DNA of 62,552 bases from JANPLD01 sp031426355 (GTDB taxonomy: Bacteria; Pseudomonadota; Alphaproteobacteria; Rickettsiales; UBA8987). Made by a program: the position numbers and the translations under genes. Shown here in pieces: positions 56,314-62,552 of this stretch. Position 1 is the first letter of the stretch. Every line of letters starts with the position of its first letter. The stretch spans positions 1-62,552 of the forward strand of contig JANPLD010000129.1 of the NCBI GenBank assembly GCA_031426355.1, given 5' to 3'. The notes under the pieces are model-generated. The model was not told the origin of the DNA and made no database searches. It was given only the letters and a program-made list of their open reading frames with translations.

Positions 56314-56800
56314 GATTATCGGAGGCTATATTTCATTTTTGCAGAAAAATTTTCAAATCTTTAAGCTTTTATGGAAAACCGCTTTTTCAATACAATTCAT
56401 AAGATTTCTTGGAGTTGGAGTAATTAATACTTTGATTGGCTTTACAATAATTTTTGCCTGCATGTATTTAGCTAGGTTAGGTCCAGAGATAAGTAATCTA
56501 ATAGGTTACGTATGTGGTGTTATTATTTCGTTCTTTTTAAATAAGAAATATACATTCAACAGTAATAAAAAAGGCCATAAGGAAGCTATCCGGTTCCTTA
56601 TTGTTTTTGGCATAGCATATACCGCAAACTTGCTTGTTCTTTATATACTGATTCACAATATCCATATATCCAAAGATTTTAGTCAAATCTATGCAGGGAT
56701 TGTTTATACAGTCACTTCCTATCTTATGAATAAATATTATGTTTTTACAGATTCTATATCTAAAAATCCCCATATTAGCAGGGAGAATAGCAATTCATGA
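56282..56800 (+). CDS. GtrA family membrane protein
   Basis: 172 residues from a TTG at 56282. The start is uncertain, because GGAGG at 56321-56325 points to initiation further in, near residue 17-20. Four transmembrane helices follow, in the GtrA pattern: FIRFLGVGVINTLIGFTIIF, YVCGVIISFFLNKKYTF, FLIVFGIAYTANLLVLYILI, IVYTVTSYLMNKYYVF. The duplicated 'SFFLNKKYTF / YLMNKYYVF' signature is diagnostic. GtrA proteins are proposed flippases for undecaprenyl-phosphate sugars. It ends in an ATGA overlap with the next gene. Confidence 0.87.
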   Translation: MIQVLINQIIKIIGGYISFLQKNFQIFKLLWKTAFSIQFIRFLGVGVINTLIGFTIIFACMYLARLGPEISNLIGYVCGVIISFFLNKKYTFNSNKKGHKEAIRFLIVFGIAYTANLLVLYILIHNIHISKDFSQIYAGIVYTVTSYLMNKYYVFTDSISKNPHISRENSNS

Positions 56801-57735
56801 ACATACTTAATAAATTTCAAATAAGATTAAAAAAGCTTCTAAAAAAATATATTGAAAATATTGAGGGAGAACCAACGCGCGCATATTTAGCTGAAGAACT
56901 GGGAAAACTTCACAGCCATGTAATGAGAATGGAAGAAAATCGAACATATGAATTAAATGAGGAGCTTGATAGTCTCAAGACTGAATTAAGCCAGCTTCAT
57001 AATTTAACTGTAAACCGCCATGAAGAGCAATTACAGTTTTTGAATAAACAGATATATGATTTAAAGCGTAGCTTATACCATAATTCATTTCCAGAAATAG
57101 CAAATGCATTTAACGGCCAGTTTAGCAAACAAAAAATTTTTACTGATTTGTGTAACGTTTTAACTTTTGATGTATTTATTGAAACCGGTTCTTATCTGGG
57201 CAAAACCACTAAATTTTTATCTAGCCTTGGCAAACCTGTTTACAGTGTAGAAATAAATGAAGAGTTTCATAAAAAAGCAATCGCACTTCTAAGCGACGAA
57301 AAATTAACTAATATTGAACTCGGTGATAGCATTCAATTTTTGAATAAATTAACTAAGCATATTATACCAAAACAGGAACTTGCTTTTATATATCTTGATG
57401 CCCATTGGTATAATCATCTGCCTTTGCGCGAGGAGATAATTTTGATTGCTACTAACCATCCTTATTCAATTGTCATGATTGATGATTTTAAAGTTGAGGA
57501 TGACAATGGTTATGGATATGATTCTTATGAAGACGGACAGGAAGTAACACTCAATTTTCTCCGCAAAGAATTAAGAACGCATAACTGGCAGGTATTTTTC
57601 CCTTCCATGCCTTCCAAGAAAGATCATATAACTAATGATATACTCCCACCACGTGGTACAGCTATATTAGCCTGTGATCCTGAATTGATCCATAAACTAG
57701 AAAGTATATCAAATTTACGTCATTTTCCATGCTGA
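56797..57735 (+). CDS. SAM methyltransferase-like protein with coiled-coil N-terminus
   Basis: 312 residues. The N-terminal 100 residues are a coiled coil opening with EPTRAYLAEELGKLHSHVMR, a motif shared with the next protein. The C-terminal part is a class I Rossmann fold: DVFIETGSYLGKTTKFLSSL (motif I-like), VYSVEINEEFHKKAI with an acidic residue after strand 2, FIYLDAHWYNHLPLREEI, VMIDDFKVEDD. It resembles FkbM/cephalosporin hydroxylase-type methyltransferases in polysaccharide loci. It probably methylates a sugar. Start and stop overlap its neighbours, so it is in the Gtr operon. Confidence 0.7.
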   Translation: MNILNKFQIRLKKLLKKYIENIEGEPTRAYLAEELGKLHSHVMRMEENRTYELNEELDSLKTELSQLHNLTVNRHEEQLQFLNKQIYDLKRSLYHNSFPEIANAFNGQFSKQKIFTDLCNVLTFDVFIETGSYLGKTTKFLSSLGKPVYSVEINEEFHKKAIALLSDEKLTNIELGDSIQFLNKLTKHIIPKQELAFIYLDAHWYNHLPLREEIILIATNHPYSIVMIDDFKVEDDNGYGYDSYEDGQEVTLNFLRKELRTHNWQVFFPSMPSKKDHITNDILPPRGTAILACDPELIHKLESISNLRHFPC

Positions 57736-58760
57736 AGCACTTTATTAGAAAATGCGTAAAGCATATTAAAATAAATCTAAGCCGGGCTTATCTTGCTCAG
57801 GAAATAAGCAAGCTTCACCAGCATGTAATAGAAATGGAAAAAAGAGCCGCTCCCAGTTTTTCCTCTGAACAGCTAATTATTATGTCTTCCAGGTTCAGAC
57901 GAAACTTTTTACCAAATGATAGTACAGCCCTTCATAAAAATCTTATGGCTGTATGGAAAGCAGGATCAAATTCAATTATTAGCTATAAAGATTTACTCGA
58001 AAGCAGCTTCCGCGTATTTTCGCAAAATGATGAAGATGGTATTATTTTAAGAATTTTCAGCCATATAGGTCAAACCAATCAATATGTTATAGAAATTGGC
58101 AGCAACTGTAATGATTCTGACCTCGGGATCCCCGAAAATCTTTCAACCAACCTGATAGTCAACCATGGCTGGCATGGCGCAATTTTTGAACTTGATGCAA
58201 CTGAGTGCGACAAAATGCGTTATTTTTTTGCACGTGATTCCGCAACAAAACATTTCCACGTAACCAATAATGGGAAAAGCCATTATTTTTCTCCGCTTAT
58301 AATCCAGCAATCCATTAGTCCTGATAATATAAATCAGCTCCTTCAGCAGGCTTGTTCTTTACCTGAACCAGATCTAATGATCCTTGATATTGATGGTGGC
58401 GATTACAACGTAATGGAAAATATTAATATAGTCCGCCCGCGGGTTCTGGTAGTAGAATTTGAAAAACGCTTTAGGGATAGGCACAGCGTAATACAGCACG
58501 ACAGAGAATCATTCAGCAAAAGATGGCCGCAATCAGGCACTACCAGCCTGCCTGCCTGGGAAAAATTGCTGACCGGAAAAGGCTATACCTTATGCGCTAT
58601 AGGCTCTTGCGGATTTAATGCTTTCTTTGTCCGATCAGATATTGCTAAAGATAAATTTTTACCGTTAACTTCTGTAATGGCTTTTGATATGCATCCAATA
58701 TTTTCCAGGGTTCCAGAAGATTTTTGGGTTGCCCCTGATGAAAGTTGGCAAACAGTTTAG
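57729..58760 (+). CDS. FkbM-like methyltransferase with shared N-terminal motif
   Basis: 343 residues. Residues 15-39 (INLSRAYLAQEISKLHQHVI, then EMEKR) mirror the preceding protein. The remainder resembles FkbM-type proteins: VFSQNDEDGIILRIFSHIGQ, YVIEIGSNCNDSDLGIPEN (SAM-binding loop position), GAIFELDATECDKM, DLMILDIDGGDYNVMENI, RPRVLVVEFEKRF. The canonical glycine-rich loop is poor, so activity is uncertain. It overlaps the previous gene by 7 bases and ends ten bases before galE. Confidence 0.7.
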   Translation: MLKHFIRKCVKHIKINLSRAYLAQEISKLHQHVIEMEKRAAPSFSSEQLIIMSSRFRRNFLPNDSTALHKNLMAVWKAGSNSIISYKDLLESSFRVFSQNDEDGIILRIFSHIGQTNQYVIEIGSNCNDSDLGIPENLSTNLIVNHGWHGAIFELDATECDKMRYFFARDSATKHFHVTNNGKSHYFSPLIIQQSISPDNINQLLQQACSLPEPDLMILDIDGGDYNVMENINIVRPRVLVVEFEKRFRDRHSVIQHDRESFSKRWPQSGTTSLPAWEKLLTGKGYTLCAIGSCGFNAFFVRSDIAKDKFLPLTSVMAFDMHPIFSRVPEDFWVAPDESWQTV

Positions 58761-58769
58761 ATCATATTT

Positions 58770-59786
58770 ATGAATATACTTCTCACAGGCGGCGCAGGTT
58801 ATATTGGCAGCCATACCTATTGCGCGCTTATTGAGGCTGGTTATACACCTATTATCCTTGATAATTTTTCCAATAGCCATCCCGAAGTTTTAAACCGCCT
58901 TTCTCAAATTACAGGTAGAAAAGTGATTTATGAAACTGGTGATGTATGTAATCAGAGCTTTGTTGAGGATGTTATCAAGCGACATAAAATATCTGCGGTG
59001 ATACATTTCGCCGCTTTTAAATCCATTAATGAAAGTATATTAGATCCCCTCTCATATTATCGCAATAACGTTGGGGGCCTCATCAGCTTACTTGATGCTA
59101 TGGAGGCCACAAAATGCTCTTGCTTAGTTTATTCTTCAAGCGCCGCTATATATGGTATTCCAGATACTGTTCCCATTACAGAAGATTTTCCCCGCTCTTA
59201 CACAAATCCATACGCCCATACCAAAATAATAGGCGAAGATATTCTTACATCTTTAAATATTACGAAACCAGATTGGAACATTGGCATATTACGTTACTTT
59301 AACCCTGTAGGTGCTCATTCAAGTGGTCTTATAGGCGAAAACCCCAAAGGTATTCCCAATAATCTTATGCCTTACGTATCTGAAGTTGCAATTGGTAAAC
59401 GCCCTTATCTCAACGTATTTGGAAATGATTATGATACTCCCGATGGTACCGGAGTGCGTGATTATATCCATGTGGTCGATCTTGCCGAAGGCCATTTAGC
59501 AGCATTAAAAGTTTTGCTGGAGCAACAAAAATCCTTTACTGTTAACCTCGGAACCGGGCAAGGATATAGCGTACTGGAATTAGCTCATACTTTTGAAAAG
59601 GTAAGCGGTAAAAAAGTACCAATTAAAATTGCTCCTAGACGTGCCGGGGATGTAGCAGAATGTTATGCCAACCCGTCTAAAGCACAGGAAATTCTAAAGT
59701 GGAATGCTAAAAAAAATCTTAATGATATGTGCTCAGATGCCTATAAGTGGCAGCAGCAAAATCCAGATGGCTATCATAATTCTTAA
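58770..59786 (+). CDS. galE: UDP-glucose 4-epimerase
   Basis: 338 residues of the extended SDR family, cytoplasmic. It interconverts UDP-glucose and UDP-galactose (sometimes the N-acetyl forms) with tightly bound NAD. NAD-binding is LLTGGAGYIGSHTYCALIEA. VIHFAAFKSINESILDPLSY, YSSSAAIYG and NPYAHTKIIGE (YxxxK) are classic. RYFNPVGAHSSGLIGENPKG and GTGVRDYIHVVDLAEGHLAA complete the family signature. The length is standard. It is the last gene of the plus-strand glycan block and converges with the acyltransferase gene, with one base between stops. Confidence 0.95.
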   Translation: MNILLTGGAGYIGSHTYCALIEAGYTPIILDNFSNSHPEVLNRLSQITGRKVIYETGDVCNQSFVEDVIKRHKISAVIHFAAFKSINESILDPLSYYRNNVGGLISLLDAMEATKCSCLVYSSSAAIYGIPDTVPITEDFPRSYTNPYAHTKIIGEDILTSLNITKPDWNIGILRYFNPVGAHSSGLIGENPKGIPNNLMPYVSEVAIGKRPYLNVFGNDYDTPDGTGVRDYIHVVDLAEGHLAALKVLLEQQKSFTVNLGTGQGYSVLELAHTFEKVSGKKVPIKIAPRRAGDVAECYANPSKAQEILKWNAKKNLNDMCSDAYKWQQQNPDGYHNS

Positions 59787-59787
59787 C

Positions 59788-60781
59788 TTAAAATCTCCAT
59801 TTCCGGCGATAACGGAGTGTCGGCTCTTCCACTAATTTATAAGAAACATATCCCATCAAGATAGATAAGCTAAGTATTGAAGTTGAAAATAAGAATAGAT
59901 TATCCTCAAATAAATTATAATAGCGGAATGGCACTAGTATAACCCCATGACCTAAGAAGCAGCCATAAGATATTGCACCTGCCAGATTATCAAGTTTATT
60001 AGGCTTCATATCTTTTAAAAACAATATAAGCAGCACTCCAATACCAAGACCTAAATATATTTCCGTGTTAAATCCTGCGGTTATGTCTTTATAAAGAATT
60101 ACATATGCCATATTCACTGCAAGTGCGGTTAAAGCTGCAACTCCCCATCCCCACTGCTGTTTATATATAAGATGACCTACAACAAAGAATATAAAAGGCC
60201 CGGGGAGATTATTATAACTATAACCTGAAGTATTAATATAGCTCATAGTGGCTAAGGAAAAAACTATTATGCTTATAATAGAACCGATAAGGATTATTCT
60301 ATTTGAGGTAAAAATTAGCGGAACAAGAAGATAAAAAATTAGCTCATTGGAAAGTGATCCAGCTTGGCCAATCAAGGGATACTGAACTAGAAACGGAAAG
60401 TATACTGTTAATCCTAAAGGGAAAACCGTAAGGTTAGAAAAAACATCCAGAAGAGAAAAATTCTCCATCTTAAATCCGGAATAGCTCGGAAAATCTATTC
60501 CAACCACTAATATAAGAAGAAGCGTTAAGAACCAGTAAAAGTAATATTGAGGAGCTATCCTTACCAGCCTTTCTATATAAAAATATTTGGCATTTTTAAT
60601 TGTATGGAACCGGGCAGAAAATAAGCCGCTTATAACATAGCCAGAGATTATATAAAATATGATAACAGAAGAAACGCCCATCTTAATTCCAAAAGGGCTA
60701 TTTCCACAGTGGAAAAGGGCTATTTCCACTGTGGAAAAGGACTACAATTGAGGCTAGTATTAATCTAAGAAAACCAAACAT
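59788..60781 (-). pseudogene. Acyltransferase family 3 (OafA-like), frameshifted by a 22-bp tandem duplication
   Basis: Membrane acyltransferase of the OafA/YrhL type, which O-acetylates surface glycans. About ten helices are visible, including SSVIIFYIISGYVISGLF and the YFYIERLVRIAPQYYFYWFL block (R-x10-Y type). Translation from the ATG at 60781 reads MFGFLRLILASIVVLFHSGN, then hits a TAG. Cause: a 22-bp unit occurs twice (60695-60716, 60717-60738). Removing one copy restores a continuous 323-residue protein. As it stands, only a GTG at 60727-60729, inside one repeat copy, opens the 313-residue rest. The conserved early His survives in both readings. It could be an OFF state of a phase-variable gene. 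Confidence 0.8.
60695..60738. repeat. 22-bp tandem duplication containing a palindrome
   Basis: Two adjacent 22-base units differ at one base. Each contains the odd-length palindrome TTTCCAC-N-GTGGAAA. The unit length is not a multiple of three, so gain or loss of one copy switches the reading frame of the acyltransferase. Confidence 0.9.
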
Positions 60782-60877
60782 AATCCCATAAGTAACATTA
60801 TTACTCACGATTATATTTAATTATATCTAAAGTGAAGGAATATTATTGATATAAAGAATAGTAGAAAATAGAGAATC

Positions 60878-60906
60878 AAAGGGAAGCCTGAACCAGACTT
60901 CCCTTT
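60878..60906 (-). terminator. Terminator after the outer-membrane protein gene
   Basis: AAAGGGAAG and CTTCCCTTT form a 9-bp stem starting a few bases after the barrel-protein stop on the minus strand. An inner CTG/CAG pairing extends it. A short T-rich stretch follows. It probably ends transcription of that gene. Confidence 0.6.
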
Positions 60907-60913
60907 ACTTAAA

Positions 60914-61657
60914 TTAGAACTTCATTTTTAAGCCGACTTGAACGTTATGAGTATCGAAATCAACGTCAGTTGTGTTACCTGCAGATGTAGTAACTTCAGG
61001 ATCATTAGCAGTAAAATACTTATAATCACTGAAGATGCTCCATTGCTCATCAAGTGCAAAATCAACACCTGCTATACCTTGATATGCGAAAACTGTATCA
61101 GAATCATCGATCATTGGACCAGTTGTAGTAGAGCTATAACCATCAAGATTTACTCTTGCAGCACCTATACCAGCACCAACGTATGGCGTGAACCTAGATG
61201 AATTTTCAAAGTCATAGTAGAAGTTTGCCATTGCAACATACGCCTCTGATCTACCATCAGCACCAGCAGTATTAACACCACCGATAGAGTGTGAATCAAT
61301 ATCATTAGTTTTATAACCTAATTCGATCTCCGGTCTTAAACCAACGCCTTGCGCTAAAGCAAAATCATATCCTAAGTGCAAGCTAGTATTCCAGCCATCA
61401 TCAAGATCAGTGTTCACAAGTGCACCACCGAAATTAGAATCTTGCTCATCTATTCTTGTCCAACCACCGGAAAGACCAATATAGAAATCATGAACTTCAT
61501 CAGGGTTATGATTAGGGCTAGTATAATAATCATTTTTAGGATTATTATCTTCACCATTTATAGTTGCTGTAGCTGGTGAATGACCGCCACCTGCAAATGC
61601 AGCACTGGAAATTGCACTAGTTGCCAGTAAACCCGTAGTAAGTAAAATCTTCTTCAT
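60914..61657 (-). CDS. Outer-membrane beta-barrel protein
   Basis: 247 residues with a clear signal peptide (MKKILLTTGLLATSAISSAA, cleaved near AFA-GG) and strong AGGAGAGG before the ATG. The mature part starts with a disordered Asn/Asp-rich stretch. It then shows alternating hydrophobic strands of an eight-stranded barrel: FYIGLSGGWTRID, NTSLHLGYDFA, LRPEIELGYKT, AYVAMANFYYDF, RFTPYVGAGIGAARV, YQGIAGVDFAL, WSIFSDYKYF. It ends in HNVQVGLKMKF, with the terminal Phe used by the BAM complex. It resembles OmpA-like/Omp25/P44-type surface proteins of Alphaproteobacteria. It stands alone, with a terminator behind it. Confidence 0.9.
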   Translation of the reverse strand: MKKILLTTGLLATSAISSAAFAGGGHSPATATINGEDNNPKNDYYTSPNHNPDEVHDFYIGLSGGWTRIDEQDSNFGGALVNTDLDDGWNTSLHLGYDFALAQGVGLRPEIELGYKTNDIDSHSIGGVNTAGADGRSEAYVAMANFYYDFENSSRFTPYVGAGIGAARVNLDGYSSTTTGPMIDDSDTVFAYQGIAGVDFALDEQWSIFSDYKYFTANDPEVTTSAGNTTDVDFDTHNVQVGLKMKF

Positions 61658-61868
61658 AACCTCTCCTTTAATTTTATAATTTTGGGGTGTGCATCAGCAC
61701 CTAAATTCATAGCTGGGCCAAGGGAAGAGACTTTTTGCTATAAATAAAATGCCAACGCACACTTAATAGTAATTAAGACTAAGTTCCATAAAACTTCAGT
61801 AGGTAATACCATCTAAATAATAAAATATATATAAATACTGCTAATCATTTTTATGAATAAATTTGTTC
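61658..61868. promoter_or_regulatory. Long 5' region of the outer-membrane protein gene
   Basis: About 210 bases without an ORF. On the minus strand an AT-rich segment is followed by a small hairpin (GTGC-ATCA-GCAC, about 61688-61699) roughly 30 bases before the start codon. It may be the leader of an abundantly expressed surface protein; no promoter boxes are assigned. Confidence 0.3.
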
Positions 61869-61897
61869 TTAAAAAAAGGGCAGCTAATAAGCTGCCA
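61869..61897 (-). terminator. Rho-independent terminator of the small lipoprotein gene
   Basis: On the minus strand a GGCAGCT/AGCTGCC stem with a four-base loop is followed directly by a run of T. This is a textbook intrinsic terminator, about 30 bases after the lipoprotein stop codon. Confidence 0.85.
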
Positions 61898-61925
61898 CTT
61901 CTAATTTAAAAATAGATTTTTTGTT

Positions 61926-62084
61926 CTATTTTTTTATTACTTTATCTTCCGGCTCTTCTTTAGCGTTTTCTTTACCTGCAATATAGCCACCTGCCCCTGC
62001 CGCTGCACCAACTGCCGCCGCAAAGCAAGATGACAAGGCGTTTGCCATAACCACTATAACTAAAATATTTAAAAACATTTTCAT
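61926..62084 (-). CDS. Small lipoprotein with glycine-rich segment
   Basis: 52 residues, with AGGGAG eight bases before the ATG. The signal peptide ends in a lipobox (NALSSC, Cys20). The mature peptide begins FAAAVGAAAGAGGYIAG, a short glycine-zipper-like helix, and ends in a charged tail (KEEPEDKVIKK). A terminator follows. It is probably anchored to the outer membrane. It resembles entericidin-like or glycine-zipper lipoproteins in layout only. Confidence 0.75.
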   Translation of the reverse strand: MKMFLNILVIVVMANALSSCFAAAVGAAAGAGGYIAGKENAKEEPEDKVIKK

Positions 62085-62117
62085 AGTTAACTCCCTTAGT
62101 TTATTAATTATTGTTAA

Positions 62118-62306
62118 TTATTTTTGTTGAACTTCTTCTTTCACAGTTTCCGTTTGTGTATCACTAGTTGGAAGGGTTGCATCTTTTTCAATAGCACATT
62201 TCCCATTCATTGAACCCTGAACACATTCCGGCTCATCAACTTTTACTTTAAAATAATTGCATGAACTCAAAATTAAAACCAATGCAACTGTAGTTAATTT
62301 TTTCAT
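62118..62306 (-). CDS. Small lipoprotein
   Basis: 62 residues. The signal peptide is MKKLTTVALVLILSSC with lipobox Cys16. The mature part is short and hydrophilic, with two further Cys (PECVQGSMNGKC) that could form a disulfide. No family is recognised. Its ATG lies two bases after the stop of the upstream coiled-coil gene, so it is probably translated by coupling. It forms an operon with the lipoprotein at 61926. Confidence 0.75.
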   Translation of the reverse strand: MKKLTTVALVLILSSCNYFKVKVDEPECVQGSMNGKCAIEKDATLPTSDTQTETVKEEVQQK

Positions 62307-62308
62307 AA

Positions 62309-62552
62309 TTAATTTTGTTGTTTTTCTGTTTCAATATATTTTTCTTTTGTTTCCTTTAACATATCATTAGCAAGCTTTTTCTCCTGTTCGTAATTACGCT
62401 TTGCCTGCGTAACAAGTTCATCACTTGCTACTTCAATTCTTTTTTCATTTCCTTCAGTTTTATTTTCCTGCATTTTTTCAGCAAGCTCTTGCGAATATTC
62501 TAATTTTTCTTTTGCTTGCTCAATACTTACCTTTGCTTCTTCTTTCTTTTCC
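62309..62552 (-). CDS. Coiled-coil protein, C-terminal part (runs off the window)
   Basis: 80 codons are open to the right edge and end in TAA at 62309-62311. The sequence is almost entirely Lys/Glu/Gln helix (SIEQAKEKLEYSQELAEKMQ, then KRNYEQEKKLANDMLKETKE), that is, a long coiled coil. The N-terminus lies outside the window, so signal peptide or family cannot be judged. Next to two lipoproteins it may be an envelope protein. Confidence 0.65.
   Translation of the reverse strand, partial: EKKEEAKVSIEQAKEKLEYSQELAEKMQENKTEGNEKRIEVASDELVTQAKRNYEQEKKLANDMLKETKEKYIETEKQQN

Overview
The window is AT-rich bacterial DNA. Its genes point to an alphaproteobacterium: a recombinase plus HTH module of a type common there, Omp25/P44-like outer-membrane barrel style, BamD, UvrB and an MsbA-like transporter. 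The ankyrin repeats, a Fic protein, two giant metalloprotease-motif proteins and abundant mobile-element debris suggest a host-associated lineage of Rickettsiales or Holosporales type. That placement is inference; no marker gene here settles it.

Layout. (1) 1-2.7 kb: two small unrecognised ORFs, then a FAD-dependent dehydrogenase and a pyridoxamine-oxidase-fold stress protein, both on the minus strand. (2) 2.7-6.4 kb: a scrapyard. It holds a decapitated trypsin-like protease, a small phage-type cassette (wHTH, XhlA-like membrane peptide, truncated DUF1376 replication protein) and a large serine recombinase that has lost its catalytic domain and an internal block, with its partner HTH gene. 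(3) 6.4-25.8 kb: one uninterrupted 6480-codon gene on the minus strand. It encodes an ankyrin / PcfJ-like / zincin / HAD multidomain protein with a recurring beta-rich module and no signal peptide. (4) 26-29.5 kb: phage gene fragments (DUF669-like, AP2/HNH-like, tyrosine integrase tail) and an intact Fic gene, lying between two direct repeats derived from the recombinase-partner HTH gene. One repeat is fused to a truncated RelA/SpoT-like domain. (5) 29.67-35.5 kb: an apparent 5.7-kb integrated element that splits a tRNA-Ser(GCT) gene at the anticodon loop. It carries a complete replacement tRNA-Ser(GCT) and a single 1598-codon gene (zincin, J-like domain without HPD, glycine zipper, coiled coils).

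(6) 35.6-40.5 kb: a housekeeping run bamD-nadK-orf-orf-uvrB. (7) 40.5-45.1 kb, minus strand: manC, an MsbA-type ABC exporter and a TRAM/RlmD-type RNA methyltransferase. (8) 45.3-60.8 kb: a surface-glycan locus. It has GT4, GT2 and GT-C glycosyltransferases, gmd, a cupin, an RmlD-like SDR, a gtrB-gtrX-gtrA cassette, two FkbM-type/SAM methyltransferase-like proteins sharing an N-terminal motif, galE, and an acyltransferase whose 5' end contains a frame-shifting 22-bp tandem duplication. (9) 60.9-62.5 kb: an outer-membrane barrel protein, two small lipoproteins and the end of a coiled-coil protein.

Taken together, ManC (GDP-mannose) and Gmd (GDP-4-keto-6-deoxymannose) feed the glycan locus. The Gtr cassette and the acyltransferase would decorate the polymer, and the MsbA-like exporter sits next to the sugar-nucleotide gene. 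The strongest unexplained biology is the pair of mega-proteins in mobile-element contexts and the tRNA-splitting, tRNA-replacing element.
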